Source: Azoarcus sp. PA01
GTDB lineage: Bacteria; Pseudomonadota; Gammaproteobacteria; Burkholderiales; Rhodocyclaceae
Assembly: GCA_001274695.2 (NCBI GenBank)
Contig: LARU01000004.1
Span: 1 to 64,000, forward strand
Direction: 5' to 3'
Length of the DNA: 64,000 bases
The notes below the pieces were generated by a model. The model was not told where the DNA came from and did not search any database. It worked only from the letters and a program-made list of their open reading frames with translations. The stretch's first letter is position 1. Every line of letters begins with the position of its first letter. The position numbers and the translations under genes are program-made. Shown in pieces: positions 35,795 to 46,330 of the stretch.

Positions 35795-37155
35795 ACATTC
35801 TCGAATACCTGATCCCGTTCGTTCTCGCGCTCGGCCTGCTGATCCTCGCTCACGAGCTGGGCCATTACCTGATCGCGCGCGCGTGCGGCGTGAAAGTGCT
35901 GCGTTTCTCGATCGGCTTCGGCCGCCCGCTGCTGCGCTGGACCGCCGGCGCCGATCGCACCGAATGGGTGATCGCCGCGTTCCCGCTCGGCGGCTACGTG
36001 AAGATGCTCGACGAGCGCGAAGGCGAAGTCCCCCCGGCCGAGCTGCACCGCTCGTTCAACCGCCAGTCGGTATGGCGGCGCTTTGCGATCGTCGCAGCCG
36101 GACCGCTCGCCAACTTCCTGCTCGCGATCGTGCTGTACTGGGGCCTGTTCGCGACCGGCGCCGAGGAGCTCAAGCCGCGGCTCGCGCTGACCGACGGGCC
36201 GAGCATCGCGGCGTCGGCGGGCGTGCGCGAAGGCGATCTCGTCGCCGCGGTCGATGACGAAGCGGTGCGCAGCTGGCCCGAGCTGCGCTGGGTGCTGTTG
36301 CGCCACGCGCTCGACGCGCGCGAAGTGACGTTGCAGGTGCGTACTGCCGAAGGCGGCGAGGCGCAGCGCACGCTCGACCTGTCCGGCGTCGAGGTCGACG
36401 ACGGCGAGAGCGACCTGATCGCGAAGATCGGCCTGCGCCCGTGGCGCCCGCTGATTCCGCCGGTGGTCGGCCGGATCATCCCGGACGGCGCGGCGGCCGC
36501 GGCTGGCATCAGGGAAGGCGACCGTTTCGTGTCGCTCGCCGGCGAGCCGGTCACGTCGTGGGTCGACTTCGTCGAGCGGGTGCGCAGCTCGCCCGGTGAA
36601 TCGCTGCCGGTGCGGCTGATGCGCGGCGACACGCCGGTCGACACGACGCTCGTGCCCGAGGTGTCGGAGGACCGGGGCGAGCGCGTCGGAAAAATCGGCG
36701 TCGCGGTCGCCGAGCCGCCGGGCGGGCGCGAGGAGATGTTCGCAGTCGTGCGCTACGGCCCGATCGACGGGCTGTCGAAGGCGATGGCCCAGACCTGGGA
36801 AACCAGTGTGCTGAGCCTCAAGATGATGGGGCGCATGCTGACCGGCGAAGTGTCGTGGAAAAACCTCTCCGGACCGGTGACGATCGCCGACTATGCCGGG
36901 CAGTCGGCCCAGCTCGGATTGAGCCATTACCTCAAGTTCGTCGCGCTGATCAGCATCAGCCTGGGGGTGCTGAACCTGCTGCCCATCCCGGTGCTGGATG
37001 GCGGGCATTTGCTGTATTATGTGATCGAAATTATCAAGGGCGGCCCAATTCCCGAGCGCGTGATGGAGATCGGCCAGCAAATCGGCCTGGTTGCGCTTGC
37101 AATGTTGATGGCATTCGCCTTTTACAACGACATAACACGTCTCATTTCTGGCTGA
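35791..37155 (+). CDS. rseP: RseP, intramembrane site-2 zinc protease
   Basis: A 454-residue inner-membrane protease that cuts the anti-sigma factor RseA and remnant signal peptides. The zinc motif HELGH is in [20 protein letters not shown] at residue 20. Two periplasmic PDZ domains occupy about 115-290. The third metal ligand is in [16 protein letters not shown] near 400. Four or so membrane spans. It overlaps dxr by four bases. Confidence 0.97.
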   Translation: MNILEYLIPFVLALGLLILAHELGHYLIARACGVKVLRFSIGFGRPLLRWTAGADRTEWVIAAFPLGGYVKMLDEREGEVPPAELHRSFNRQSVWRRFAIVAAGPLANFLLAIVLYWGLFATGAEELKPRLALTDGPSIAASAGVREGDLVAAVDDEAVRSWPELRWVLLRHALDAREVTLQVRTAEGGEAQRTLDLSGVEVDDGESDLIAKIGLRPWRPLIPPVVGRIIPDGAAAAAGIREGDRFVSLAGEPVTSWVDFVERVRSSPGESLPVRLMRGDTPVDTTLVPEVSEDRGERVGKIGVAVAEPPGGREEMFAVVRYGPIDGLSKAMAQTWETSVLSLKMMGRMLTGEVSWKNLSGPVTIADYAGQSAQLGLSHYLKFVALISISLGVLNLLPIPVLDGGHLLYYVIEIIKGGPIPERVMEIGQQIGLVALAMLMAFAFYNDITRLISG

Positions 37156-37162
37156 ATCCCTG

Positions 37163-39463
37163 ATGAAACACAAGCTTCTCACCGGGCTGTTGACGGCCCT
37201 GTTCGCCGTCGCGCCGGTGCATGCGTTCGAGCCTTTCGTTGTCAAGGACATCCGGGTCGAAGGGATCCAGCGAACCGAAGCCGGAACGGTATTCAACTAC
37301 CTTCCGGTGCGGGTCGGAGAGACCTTCACCGAAGCGCAGGCCGCCGAGGCGATTCGCGGTCTCTTTGCCACCGGGTTTTTCAAGGACGTGCGGATCGAGG
37401 TCGAAGGGGACGTGCTGGTGGTGCTCGTCGACGAGCGTCCGGCGATCGCCCAGATCGACTTCGTCGGGGTCAAGGAGTTCGACAAGGAAGCGCTGAAGAA
37501 GGGGCTGCGCGAAGTCGGCCTCGCCGAATCGCGGATCTTCGACCGCTCGCTGCTCGAACGCGCGGAGCAGGAGCTCAAGCGGCAATACCTGAGTCGCGGC
37601 AAATATGCCGCGGTGATCGAGACGACGGTCACCCCGCTCGAGCGCAACCGCGTCGGGTTGAACTTCAAGGTCGATGAGGGCGAGGTGGCGAAAATCCGCC
37701 AGATCGAGATCATCGGCAACAAGGCGTTCAAGGATTCCGAGCTGCTCGGCCTTTTCCAGCTGACCACGCCGGGGTGGCTGACCTGGTACACGAAGAACGA
37801 CCAGTATTCACGCCAGAAGCTCGCCGCGGACCTCGAGAACCTGCGTTCGTATTATCTCAATCGCGGCTATCTCGACTTCAACATCGATTCCACGCAGGTT
37901 TCGATCACGCCCGACAAGAAGGACATCTACATCTCGGTGAGCGTCACCGAAGGCGAGCGCTACACCGTCTCGGCAGTGCGCTTCGCCGGCGACCTGATCC
38001 TGCCCGAAGAGGAATACCGCAAGCTGGCGGCGATCAAGCCGGGCGAGATCTTCTCGCGCGAAAAGCTGACCGAGACGACGAAAGCGGTCGCCGACCGTCT
38101 CGGCAACGAAGGCTACGCGTTCGCCAACGTGAATGCATCGCCGGAAGTGGACAAGGAAAAGCGCGAAGTCGCGTTCACGATCTTCGTCGACCCGGGTCGC
38201 CGCGTCTATGTCCGGCGCATCAACGTCGGCGGCAACACGAAGACGCGCGACGAGGTGGTGCGGCGCGAGATGCGCCAGATGGAAGGCGCCTGGTACGACG
38301 CCGAAGAGATCAACCGGTCGCGCACCCGCATCGACCGGCTCGGGCATTTCGAGGAAGTGACCGTCGAGACGCCGCCGGTGACCGGCACGACCGACCAGGT
38401 CGACGTCAATTTCAACGTCAAGGAGCGCCCGACCGGCAACCTGACGCTCGGCGTCGGCTTCTCGAGCTCGGAAAACGTCGTGCTCTCGGCGTCGGTGTCG
38501 CAGCAGAACCTGTTCGGTAGCGGCAACGCGCTGACGCTCGCGCTCAATACCAGCGAATCGAGCCGCACCTACGCGCTGTCCTTCACCAACCCGTATTTCA
38601 CGCAGGACGGCCTGAGCCTCGGCTGGGACGTCTATCACCGCACCTACGATCCGTCGGAATCGCTGTCGGTCGCGCCGTACAAGACCGTGTCGTCGGGCGC
38701 CGGGCTGCGCATGGGCTACCCGATCGCCGAAGACGACTCGATCAACTTCGGCCTCGCCGTCGATCGCACTGTCATCACGACGTTCGACGAGAGCCCGCAG
38801 CAGTACCTCGACTTCTGCGACCCCAACAAGGACGACTTCGACTGCGACTCGGTGACCAGCCTCGTGGCGACGGCCGGCTGGTCCCGCGACACGCGCGACA
38901 GCACGTTCTATCCGCGCATGGGCAGTTACCAGCGCGTCTTCGGCGAGCTGAGCATCCCGCCCGGCGCGCTTCGTTACTACAAGCTCAATTACCAGTACCA
39001 GCACTGGTTCCCGTTCGGCCGCGACTACGCGCTGATGCTCAACACCGATCTGGGCTGGGGCAAGGGGTACGGCGGCAAGCCGCTGCCGTTCTACAAGAAC
39101 TTCTACGCCGGCGGCATCGGGTCGGTGCGCGGCTTCGACCAGAGCTCGATCGGCCCGAAGGATCCGATCAGCGAAGATGCGCTCGGCGGCAACCGGCGCG
39201 TGATCGGCAACGCCGAATTCTATTTCCCGCTGCCGGGCACCGGCAGGGACCGCTCGTTCCGCATGTCGGCCTTCTTCGACGTCGGCTCGGTGTGGAGCGA
39301 GGGCGACAAGGTGAAGGCCGCCGACCTGCGCTACAGTACAGGGCTGGCGTTCTCGTGGAGTTCCCCGATTGGCCCGCTCAAGTTCAGTTTCGGTCTTCCG
39401 CTGAAGAAGAAGGAAACCGACGAACTGCAGAAATTCCAGTTCCAGTTGGGCTCGGTCTTCTGA
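37163..39463 (+). CDS. bamA: BamA, outer membrane protein assembly factor
   Basis: A 766-residue Omp85 protein. The signal peptide is MKHKLLTGLLTALFAVAPVH, cleaved before FEPF. Five POTRA domains (residues about 22-420, opening FVVKDIRVEGIQRTEAGTVF) are followed by a 16-strand barrel. The barrel includes the conserved VRGFDQSSIGP loop (VRGF motif) and ends in a terminal Phe, as required for BAM recognition. It is the core of the BAM complex and belongs with skp, seven bases after rseP. Confidence 0.98.
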   Translation: MKHKLLTGLLTALFAVAPVHAFEPFVVKDIRVEGIQRTEAGTVFNYLPVRVGETFTEAQAAEAIRGLFATGFFKDVRIEVEGDVLVVLVDERPAIAQIDFVGVKEFDKEALKKGLREVGLAESRIFDRSLLERAEQELKRQYLSRGKYAAVIETTVTPLERNRVGLNFKVDEGEVAKIRQIEIIGNKAFKDSELLGLFQLTTPGWLTWYTKNDQYSRQKLAADLENLRSYYLNRGYLDFNIDSTQVSITPDKKDIYISVSVTEGERYTVSAVRFAGDLILPEEEYRKLAAIKPGEIFSREKLTETTKAVADRLGNEGYAFANVNASPEVDKEKREVAFTIFVDPGRRVYVRRINVGGNTKTRDEVVRREMRQMEGAWYDAEEINRSRTRIDRLGHFEEVTVETPPVTGTTDQVDVNFNVKERPTGNLTLGVGFSSSENVVLSASVSQQNLFGSGNALTLALNTSESSRTYALSFTNPYFTQDGLSLGWDVYHRTYDPSESLSVAPYKTVSSGAGLRMGYPIAEDDSINFGLAVDRTVITTFDESPQQYLDFCDPNKDDFDCDSVTSLVATAGWSRDTRDSTFYPRMGSYQRVFGELSIPPGALRYYKLNYQYQHWFPFGRDYALMLNTDLGWGKGYGGKPLPFYKNFYAGGIGSVRGFDQSSIGPKDPISEDALGGNRRVIGNAEFYFPLPGTGRDRSFRMSAFFDVGSVWSEGDKVKAADLRYSTGLAFSWSSPIGPLKFSFGLPLKKKETDELQKFQFQLGSVF

Positions 39464-39472
39464 GCGCCCCCG

Positions 39473-39493
39473 GGAAACGGCCTGGCCGTTTCC
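39473..39493. other. Hairpin between bamA and skp
   Basis: GGAAACGGC-CTG-GCCGTTTCC, nine perfect pairs with a three-base loop, 10 bases after the bamA stop. No T-run follows. It may protect or process the operon mRNA rather than end it. Confidence 0.45.
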
Positions 39494-39578
39494 GCCCCGC
39501 GAGGGGGACAGGAAAACCCGGGACGGCCCGGCGTTTTCTCGAGAGAACCAGATCTACCGGATTCCGTTGGAGAAAGAT

Positions 39579-40082
39579 GTGAAAGTTACGACCCTGACCG
39601 TTCTTGCCGCTGCGCTGCTGAGCGTTGCCGCGCCCGCCGCCCTGGCCGAGTCCAGGCTCGGCTTCGTCAATTCCGACCGGGTGATGCGCGAAGCCGCGCC
39701 GGCAGTGCGCGCGCAGCAGCGTCTCGAGAAGGAGTTCGAGAAGCGTGACCAGGAGCTTCAGCGACTCGGCAAGGAACTGCAGGCGCTGCAGGAAGATCTC
39801 GAACGCAACGGCGTGACGATGGCCGAAACCGACCGGCGCAACAAGGAACGCTCGTTCAACGACCTGAACCGGGACTTCCAGCGCAAGCAGCGCGAGTTCC
39901 GCGAAGACCTGAACCAGCGCCGCAACGAGGAGCTCGCGTCGGTGCTCGACCGCGCCAACCGCGCCGTCAAGCAGATCGCCGAAGCCGAGAAATACGACGT
40001 GATCCTGCAGGAAGCCGTCTACGCGAGCCCGCGCATCGACATCACCGACAAGGTGATCAAGGCGCTGGCGGACAGCAAGTAA
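39579..40082 (+). CDS. skp: Skp/OmpH periplasmic chaperone
   Basis: A 167-residue holding chaperone for unfolded outer-membrane proteins. The signal peptide is VKVTTLTVLAAALLSVAAPA, cleaved after ALA. The mature part starts ESRLGFVNSDRVMREAAPAV and has long charged coiled-coil arms. The GTG at 39579 has GGAGAAAG just upstream; TTG 39567 is less likely. It lies between bamA and lpxD as usual. Confidence 0.94.
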   Translation: MKVTTLTVLAAALLSVAAPAALAESRLGFVNSDRVMREAAPAVRAQQRLEKEFEKRDQELQRLGKELQALQEDLERNGVTMAETDRRNKERSFNDLNRDFQRKQREFREDLNQRRNEELASVLDRANRAVKQIAEAEKYDVILQEAVYASPRIDITDKVIKALADSK

Positions 40083-40094
40083 GCGCAGCGTTCG

Positions 40095-41114
40095 ATGTTC
40101 CGCCTCGATGAACTCGTCGAGCGCCTCGGCGGCGAACTGCTGGGGGATCCGGCAACGCCGGTGCGTCGGGTCGGGACGCTGGAGCAGGCCGGCGAAGGCG
40201 ATCTCGCGTTCCTCGCGAATCCGAAATACCAGTCGCGGCTGGCCGCGTGCGGCGCGTCCGCGGTCATCCTCGCGCCCGCCGCGCGCGACCTGACCGCGCT
40301 GCCGCGCATCGTCACCGCCGACCCGTACATCTATTTCGCGCGCGTCGCGCAGCTGTTCAACCCGCCCGAAGCGTTCGTGCCTGGGGTGCATCCCGCGGCG
40401 AGCGTCGCGAGTCCCGTTCCGGCTTCGGTGAGCGTCGCGGCCGGCGCGTCGATCGACGTCGACGTCGAGCTCGGCGAGCACGTCGTCATCGGTCCGGGCT
40501 GCCGCATCGGGCGCGGCGCCCGCATCGGCGCAGGCTCCCGGCTCAACGCCAATGTCACGATCTACCACGACTGCGTGGTCGGGCGCGACTGCATCGTGCA
40601 TGCCGGCGCGGTGATCGGCGCGGACGGGTTCGGCTTCGCGCGCGAGCGCGACGGCAGCTGGGTCAAGATCCCGCAGGTCGGCCGCGTCGTCATCGGCGAC
40701 GACGTCGAGATCGGCGCCAACACGACGATCGACCGCGGCGCACTCGACGACACCGTCATCGGCGACGGCGTCAAGCTGGACAACCAGATCCAGATCGGTC
40801 ACAACGTGCGCATCGGCGCGCGCACCGCGATCGCGGGCTGCGTCGGCATTGCCGGCAGCACGACGATCGGCGCGCGCTGCATGATCGGCGGCCAGGCCGG
40901 CATCATCGGGCACCTCGACATCGTCGATGACGTGGTGGTTTCGGCGGGCACGCTGGTGACCAAGTCGATCCGTCGGCGCGGCGTCTACACCGCGAACCTG
41001 CCGGTGCAGGGCCACGCCGAGTGGGTGAAAAACTTCGCCCACCTGCGCCACCTGGATGCGCTGGTCGATAGAATACGCGCCCTTGAAGAACACAAAGAAC
41101 GCAAAGCTCGGTGA
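40095..41114 (+). CDS. lpxD: LpxD, UDP-3-O-acylglucosamine N-acyltransferase
   Basis: Third step of lipid A synthesis, 339 residues. An N-terminal uridine-binding domain (residues 1-100, [20 protein letters not shown]) precedes a left-handed beta-helix of hexapeptide repeats. The catalytic His is in [14 protein letters not shown]. Normal length; the end overlaps the start region of fabZ. Confidence 0.97.
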   Translation: MFRLDELVERLGGELLGDPATPVRRVGTLEQAGEGDLAFLANPKYQSRLAACGASAVILAPAARDLTALPRIVTADPYIYFARVAQLFNPPEAFVPGVHPAASVASPVPASVSVAAGASIDVDVELGEHVVIGPGCRIGRGARIGAGSRLNANVTIYHDCVVGRDCIVHAGAVIGADGFGFARERDGSWVKIPQVGRVVIGDDVEIGANTTIDRGALDDTVIGDGVKLDNQIQIGHNVRIGARTAIAGCVGIAGSTTIGARCMIGGQAGIIGHLDIVDDVVVSAGTLVTKSIRRRGVYTANLPVQGHAEWVKNFAHLRHLDALVDRIRALEEHKERKAR

Positions 41115-41119
41115 ATGCC

Positions 41120-41557
41120 ATGGATATCAACGAAATTCTCCAGTACCTTCCGCACCGCTATCCCTTTCTGCTCGTGGACCGTGTGCTGGAGATGGAAGAA
41201 GGCAAGCGCATCCTCGCGTTGAAGAACGTGACGATGAACGAGCCGTTCTTCCCGGGGCATTTTCCGCATCATCCGGTGATGCCCGGTGTGCTGATCGTCG
41301 AGGCGATGGCGCAGGCTGCGGCGCTGCTGTCGTTCAAGACGCTCGGGATCAAGCCGGACGAGAACTCCGTGGTCTATTTCGCCGGCATCGACAACGCGCG
41401 CTTCAAGCGCCCTGTCGTGCCGGGCGATCAGCTGCTGTTCGATGTCTCGATCACGCAGGGCAAGCGCAACATCTACAAATATAAGGGCGTCGCCCGCGTC
41501 GGCGAAGAAGTCGCGGCGGAAGCCGAACTGATGTGCGCGCTCAAGACCCTGTCATGA
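41120..41557 (+). CDS. fabZ: FabZ, 3-hydroxyacyl-ACP dehydratase
   Basis: A 145-residue hot-dog-fold dehydratase of fatty-acid elongation that competes with lpxA for hydroxyacyl-[23 protein letters not shown] and [20 protein letters not shown], followed by VEAMAQ, contain the catalytic His and Glu. ATG 41120 (MDINEI) is the standard start; GTG 41111 would overlap lpxD. It overlaps lpxA by four bases. Confidence 0.97.
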   Translation: MDINEILQYLPHRYPFLLVDRVLEMEEGKRILALKNVTMNEPFFPGHFPHHPVMPGVLIVEAMAQAAALLSFKTLGIKPDENSVVYFAGIDNARFKRPVVPGDQLLFDVSITQGKRNIYKYKGVARVGEEVAAEAELMCALKTLS

Positions 41558-42324
41558 TCCATCCGACCGCCATCGTCCACCCGGGCGCTGCGCTCGGAGC
41601 CAACGTCACCGTCGGCGCGTACTCGATCATCGGCGAGCACGTCGAGATCGGCGACAACACGCGCGTCGGGCCGCACGTCGTCATCGAAGGCCGCACCCGG
41701 ATCGGGCGCGACAACGAGATCTTCCAGTTCTGCTCGATCGGCGCGGCACCGCAGGACAAGAAATACGACGACGAGCCGACGCGGCTCGAGATCGGCGACC
41801 GCAACACGATCCGCGAGTTCTGTTCGTTCAACGTCGGCACGAGCCAGGACGCCGGCGTGACGCGCGTCGGCAGCGACAACTGGGTCATGGCGTACGTGCA
41901 TGTCGCGCACGACTGCGTCGTCGGCGACCACACGATCTTCGCCAACAACGCGACGCTCGCCGGGCACGTGCAGGTCGGCGACTGGGCGATCCTCGGCGGC
42001 TTCACCGGCGTGCATCAGTTCGTGCGCGTCGGTGCGCACAGTTTCTGCGGCGTCGGCACGGTGCTGCTGCAGGATCTGCCGCCGTTCGTGACCGTCGCCG
42101 GCAATCCGGCCAAGCCGCACGGCATCAACAGCGAAGGCCTGCGACGGCGCGGTTTTTCCGCCGACGGCATCGCGGCGATCAAGCGCGCGTACCGTGCGCT
42201 GTACCGCTCCGGGCTGAGCTTCGACGACGCCCGCACGCGCATCGCCGAGATCGCCGCCGACCACTCCGAAGTCGCTCCGTTCGGCGCCTTCCTTTCGGCT
42301 TCCGCGCGCGGCGTCGTGCGCTGA
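41554..42324 (+). CDS. lpxA: LpxA, UDP-GlcNAc O-acyltransferase
   Basis: First step of lipid A synthesis, 256 residues. A left-handed beta-helix starts at [20 protein letters not shown]. The catalytic His lies in [20 protein letters not shown]. The C-terminal helical domain holds [23 protein letters not shown] 41554 overlaps the fabZ stop. Confidence 0.98.
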   Translation: MIHPTAIVHPGAALGANVTVGAYSIIGEHVEIGDNTRVGPHVVIEGRTRIGRDNEIFQFCSIGAAPQDKKYDDEPTRLEIGDRNTIREFCSFNVGTSQDAGVTRVGSDNWVMAYVHVAHDCVVGDHTIFANNATLAGHVQVGDWAILGGFTGVHQFVRVGAHSFCGVGTVLLQDLPPFVTVAGNPAKPHGINSEGLRRRGFSADGIAAIKRAYRALYRSGLSFDDARTRIAEIAADHSEVAPFGAFLSASARGVVR

Positions 42325-42328
42325 GCCG

Positions 42329-43504
42329 ATGGCGACGCGCATCGCGATGGTCGCGGGCGAGGCCTCCGGGGATCTGCTCGCGAGCCACCTGATCCGCGCG
42401 ATCCGCCAGGAAATCCCCGACGCGCAGTTCTACGGCATCGGCGGGCCGAAAATGCAGGCCGAAGGCTTCGACGCGCTGTGGCCGTGCGAGCGCCTCGCCG
42501 TGCATGGTTATGTCGATGCGCTGAAACGCTACCGCGAGCTGTCCGGCATCCGCAAGGCGCTGCTGCGCCGCGTGCGCGCCGGTCGGCCCGACGCGTTCAT
42601 CGGCGTCGACGCGCCCGACTTCAACCTGTGGCTCGAAGGCAGGATCCGTTCGTCGGGCATCCCCGCGATCCATTTCGTCAGCCCGTCGATCTGGGCGTGG
42701 CGCGGCGGACGCATCAAGGGCATCGCGCGCTCGGTGTCGCACATGCTGTGCCTGTTTCCGTTCGAGCCTGCGCTGTACGAAAAAGCCGGCATCCCGGTGA
42801 GCTACGTCGGCCATCCGCTCGCCGACGTGTTCCCGCTCGCGCCGGACCGCGCCGAGGCGCGCGAACTGCTGAACCTCCCGGCCGACTGCCGGATCGTCGC
42901 GCTGCTGCCGGGGAGCCGCCAGTCCGAAGTGCGCAACCTCGCGGCGACCTACATCGAGACGGCGCGCCTCCTCGCCGAGCGCCACGACGACATCGGCTTC
43001 GTCGTGCCGCTCGCGACGCGCGAGACGCGCACGCTGTTCGAGCAGGCGCTGCACGCGGCCGGCGCCGGCGAGCTGCCGATCCGCCTGCTGTTCGGTCACG
43101 CGGTCGAAGCGATGACGGCCGCCGACGTCGTGCTCGTCGCGAGCGGCACCGCCAGCCTCGAAGCGGCGCTGCTGAAGCGGCCGATGGTGATCAGCTACCG
43201 CATCGGCAAGTGGCAGTACCGGCTGATGAAACGCATGGCCTACCTGCCGTGGGTCGGCTTGCCCAACATCCTGTGCAACGACAGCGTCGTGCCCGAGCTG
43301 CTGCAGGACGACGCGACGCCGCAGGCGCTCGCGGACGCGCTCGACCGCTGGCTCAACGATCCGGACGCGTGTGCCGAGCTCGCGCGGCGCTTCGACGCGC
43401 TGCACCGCGAGTTGCGCCAGGACACTGCCGGGCGCGCCGCAGCCGCGATCCTTCCCTACCTGAACCGGAATCCCGAATGGAAGCCATCCCGGCAATCGGC
43501 CTGA
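42329..43504 (+). CDS. lpxB: LpxB, lipid-A-disaccharide synthase
   Basis: GT19 glycosyltransferase of 391 residues joining UDP-diacylglucosamine with lipid [54 protein letters not shown] and [20 protein letters not shown] are diagnostic. It follows lpxA by four bases and overlaps rnhB by 28. Confidence 0.98.
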   Translation: MATRIAMVAGEASGDLLASHLIRAIRQEIPDAQFYGIGGPKMQAEGFDALWPCERLAVHGYVDALKRYRELSGIRKALLRRVRAGRPDAFIGVDAPDFNLWLEGRIRSSGIPAIHFVSPSIWAWRGGRIKGIARSVSHMLCLFPFEPALYEKAGIPVSYVGHPLADVFPLAPDRAEARELLNLPADCRIVALLPGSRQSEVRNLAATYIETARLLAERHDDIGFVVPLATRETRTLFEQALHAAGAGELPIRLLFGHAVEAMTAADVVLVASGTASLEAALLKRPMVISYRIGKWQYRLMKRMAYLPWVGLPNILCNDSVVPELLQDDATPQALADALDRWLNDPDACAELARRFDALHRELRQDTAGRAAAAILPYLNRNPEWKPSRQSA

Positions 43505-44091
43505 TCTGTGGCGTCGACGAGGCCGGGCGCGGACCGCTCGCCGGTTCGGTCGTCGCCGCTGCGGTGATCCTCGACCCGGCCCGCCCGATCGCCGGCCTGA
43601 ACGATTCGAAGAAGCTCACCGAGCGCGCACGCGAACGGCTCGCGCCGCTGATCCGCGAGCGGGCGATCGCGTGGGCGGTCGCCGAAGCGAGCGTCGAGGA
43701 GATCGACCGCCTTAACATCCTGCACGCGACGATGCTCGCGATGCAGCGCGCCGTCGCTGCGCTCGGCCGCGTGCCGGATCTGGTGCGCGTCGACGGCAAC
43801 CGCTGCCCGCCGCTGGCGGTGCCGGCCGAAGCGGTCGTCCAGGGCGACGCGACGGTGCCGGCGATCGCCGCGGCGTCGATCCTCGCGAAGACGGTGCGCG
43901 ACGCGCAGATGGTCGCGCTCGACGGCGAGTATCCCGCGTACGGTTTCGCGAGCCACAAAGGTTACCCGACGCCCGAACATTTCGTCGCGCTGCGCCGCCA
44001 CGGCGTCGTCGCGTGCCACCGCCGCAGCTTCGCGCCGGTGCGCGAGCTGCTCGACAATCCCGAACTCTGGCCTGCAGGGACGCTGACATGA
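43477..44091 (+). CDS. rnhB: Ribonuclease HII
   Basis: Removes ribonucleotides from DNA, 204 residues. The catalytic acids are in [20 protein letters not shown] (Asp, Glu) and in [11 protein letters not shown] (Asp). [15 protein letters not shown] and [13 protein letters not shown] are typical. ATG 43477 lies within the lpxB end. It is the last gene of the operon. Confidence 0.97.
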   Translation: MEAIPAIGLICGVDEAGRGPLAGSVVAAAVILDPARPIAGLNDSKKLTERARERLAPLIRERAIAWAVAEASVEEIDRLNILHATMLAMQRAVAALGRVPDLVRVDGNRCPPLAVPAEAVVQGDATVPAIAAASILAKTVRDAQMVALDGEYPAYGFASHKGYPTPEHFVALRRHGVVACHRRSFAPVRELLDNPELWPAGTLT

Positions 44092-44238
44092 AACAACCCC
44101 CACGCTCACTGCGTTCGCGAAGGGCCGGCTTTGCACAGCCGACCCGTTCGACAGGCACGGCGCAGTGCGCCGCGAAACCCCTGTCTCACCCCCCCGAGGG
44201 GGCGTCAGTACGCTTGAAGCGGCTCGGCGCATACTGAC
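44092..44238. other. Intergenic hairpin region after rnhB
   Basis: About 150 gene-free bases. It contains CCCCC-GA-GGGGG (44191-44202) and other GC-rich inverted stretches (GGCTTTGCACAGCC near 44133). These could end rnhB transcription although no T-run is present. Confidence 0.35.
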
Positions 44239-44694
44239 ATGACTTTTCCTCACCTGATGCTGTTCCTGCACGTCGTCGGTGTCGTCGTATGGGTCGGCGG
44301 CATGGCGTTCGCGTACCTGTGCCTGCGTCCCGCGGCGACGGCGCTGCCTCCTGCACAGCGGCTGCCGCTGTGGGCCGCGGTGTTCGCGCGCTTTTTCCCG
44401 CTGGTGTGGGTGAGCGTCGCGCTGGTTGCGGCAAGCGGCCTTGCGATGCTGGTCGCCACCGGCTTCGCGCGAGCGCCGGTCGCGTGGCACGTGATGCTCG
44501 TCACCGGCTTCGTAATGATCGCGGTGTTCGTGTGGATCTGGGCAGGGCCATGGCGTGCGCTGCAATCAGCGGTGGCCGGCGAGAACTGGGCGGCCGGGGC
44601 GGTCGCGCTGAACCGCATCCGCCAGCGCGTCGCGTTCAACCTCGCGCTCGGCTTCGTCACGATCGCGATCGCGACGCTCGGGCTCGGCCTGTAA
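44239..44694 (+). CDS. CopD-like four-helix membrane protein
   Basis: A 151-residue protein with four hydrophobic segments. HLMLFLHVVGVVVWVGGMAF at the start holds the His and the VWVGGM pattern of the CopD/YkoI-type membrane family. A second His is in APVAWHVMLVTGFVMIAVF. Such proteins may bind haem or copper; no role is established here. Monocistronic between rnhB and an RNA methyltransferase gene. Confidence 0.65.
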   Translation: MTFPHLMLFLHVVGVVVWVGGMAFAYLCLRPAATALPPAQRLPLWAAVFARFFPLVWVSVALVAASGLAMLVATGFARAPVAWHVMLVTGFVMIAVFVWIWAGPWRALQSAVAGENWAAGAVALNRIRQRVAFNLALGFVTIAIATLGLGL

Positions 44695-44715
44695 GAGTCA
44701 GGCGGGCGGTTCGCC

Positions 44716-45501
44716 GTGAAAACCTTCACGTCCCGCGATAACCCGACGGTCAAGCGCCTGCACGCGCTCGCGCATTCGGCGCGCGACCGGCGCAGCGAAG
44801 GCCGAACGTTGCTCGACGGCGCGCATCTGGTGCGGGCGGCGCTCGACGCCGGCTGGCCGCTGCGCGAACTCGTCGCGAGCGACCTGGGTCTCGGCCGCGC
44901 CGAGATTGCGGAGCTGCTCGAGCGCTGTGCCGATGTGCCGACGATCCACCTCCCCGACGCGCTGTTCGCGCACGTCAGCCCGGTCGATACGCCGTCGGGC
45001 CTGCTCGCCGTCATCGACCTGCCGGCGCCGCCGTCGCCCCGGGCGTTCACCGACTCGCTGCTCGTGCTCGACGGCGTGCAGGACGCCGGCAACCTCGGCA
45101 CGATCCTGCGCACTGCGGCGGCGGCGGGCGTGCGCGACGTGCTGCTGACGCCGGGCTGCGCGCAGCCGTGGTCGCCGCGCGTGCTGCGCGCCGGCATGGG
45201 CGGACACTTCTGCGTGCGGCTGCACGAGCATGCGGACGTCACGGCGCTGCTGCAGGGCTATCCGGGACAGATCCTCGCGACGGGGCTCGGCGCCGGCGCG
45301 CGCGGACTGTACGAAATGGACCTGCGCGAAGCGGTCGCGTGGCTGTTCGGGGCGGAAGGGCGGGGGCTGTCTGCGGAAGTTGCGGCGCTCGCGACCGCGA
45401 CGGTCGTCATTCCGATGCCGGGCGCGGTCGAATCGCTGAACGTCGCGGCGGCGGCCGCAGTGTGCCTGTTCGAGCAGGTGCGCCAGCGCGGCGTGGGATA
45501 G
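44716..45501 (+). CDS. SpoU/TrmH-family RNA 2'-O-methyltransferase
   Basis: A 261-residue SPOUT methyltransferase. An N-terminal substrate-binding domain (TSRDNPTVKRLHALAHSARD) precedes the knot: LLVLDGVQDAGNLGTILRTA (motif 1), AWLFGAEGRGLSAEVAALAT (motif 2) and IPMPGAVESLNVAAAAAVCL (motif 3). It will methylate rRNA or tRNA; which one is not clear. The start is GTG 44716. Confidence 0.9.
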   Translation: MKTFTSRDNPTVKRLHALAHSARDRRSEGRTLLDGAHLVRAALDAGWPLRELVASDLGLGRAEIAELLERCADVPTIHLPDALFAHVSPVDTPSGLLAVIDLPAPPSPRAFTDSLLVLDGVQDAGNLGTILRTAAAAGVRDVLLTPGCAQPWSPRVLRAGMGGHFCVRLHEHADVTALLQGYPGQILATGLGAGARGLYEMDLREAVAWLFGAEGRGLSAEVAALATATVVIPMPGAVESLNVAAAAAVCLFEQVRQRGVG

Positions 45502-45540
45502 CGCGACGCCGGAGCGCGGCAAAGTTATTAACCCGGCAGC

Positions 45541-45640
45541 CAAATACCGTTCGGGCTGAACCCGTCGAAGCCCTGCCAATGCCCTTCGACAAGCCTGTCC
45601 TGAGCGAAGTCGAAGGGCTCAGGGCGAACGGTTGTATTTG
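45541..45640. repeat. 100-base palindromic repeat element
   Basis: Outer arms pair CAAATACCGTTCGGGCTGAA with the end GGCGAACGGTTGTATTTG. Inner arms are a perfect 10-base pair GCCCTTCGAC (45581-45590) and GTCGAAGGGC (45609-45618). The inner hairpin recurs inverted at 62931-62963. It lies between convergent genes and could also act as a two-way terminator. Confidence 0.75.
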
Positions 45641-45649
45641 ATTGGCGCC

Positions 45650-46330
45650 TTAGCAGGAGGGCAGCCGCAGCGCCGCGGCGACCTGCGCCGGGTCGGCGCC
45701 GGCGACGTGCGGCACGACGCCGAGCAGCGGCGCGTCGATGCGGGTTCGCAGCGCTTCGAGGTTCTCGTCCGCGCGCAGCATCGCCGGGTCGATGCGGTTC
45801 GCGATCCAGCCGGCGAGCGTCAGGCCGCGCGCCGCGATCGCTTCGGCGGTCAGCAGCACGTGGTTGATGCAGCCCAGCCGCATGCCGACGACGAGGATCA
45901 CCGGCAGCCCGAGCTCGCGTGCGAGGTCCGCCGTGTCGTAACGGTCGCCGAGCGGCACGCGGAACCCGCCGACGCCTTCGACGATGACGACGTCCGCCTG
46001 CATGCGGAGCTCCTCGAACGCTGCGCGGATGCGCGCCGGGTCGATGGCGATGCCTTCCTCGGCGGCGGCGATGTGCGGGGCGATCGGCGTCTTCAGGCAG
46101 TAGGGGTTCAGCCGGTCGAGGCCGGGGTCGAAGCTCGAAGCGGCGCGCAGCTGCGCGGCGTCCTCGTTGAGCCATTCGCCGGCGATCCATTCGGCGCCGG
46201 CTGCGACCGGCTTCATGCCGAGTGCGCGGTGGCCGGCCTGGCGCGCCGCGTGCAGCAGCGCGCAGGCGACGAAAGTCTTGCCGATCTCGGTATCGGTTCC
46301 GGCGAGGAACCAGGCGCGGGGTTCAGTCAT
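45650..46330 (-). CDS. bioD: Dethiobiotin synthetase
   Basis: ATP-dependent ring closure of DAPA to dethiobiotin, 226 residues. The P-loop is [20 protein letters not shown]. Other marks are [31 protein letters not shown] and [20 protein letters not shown]. It overlaps bioC by eight bases and is last in bioAFHCD. Confidence 0.96.
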   Translation of the reverse strand: MTEPRAWFLAGTDTEIGKTFVACALLHAARQAGHRALGMKPVAAGAEWIAGEWLNEDAAQLRAASSFDPGLDRLNPYCLKTPIAPHIAAAEEGIAIDPARIRAAFEELRMQADVVIVEGVGGFRVPLGDRYDTADLARELGLPVILVVGMRLGCINHVLLTAEAIAARGLTLAGWIANRIDPAMLRADENLEALRTRIDAPLLGVVPHVAGADPAQVAAALRLPSC

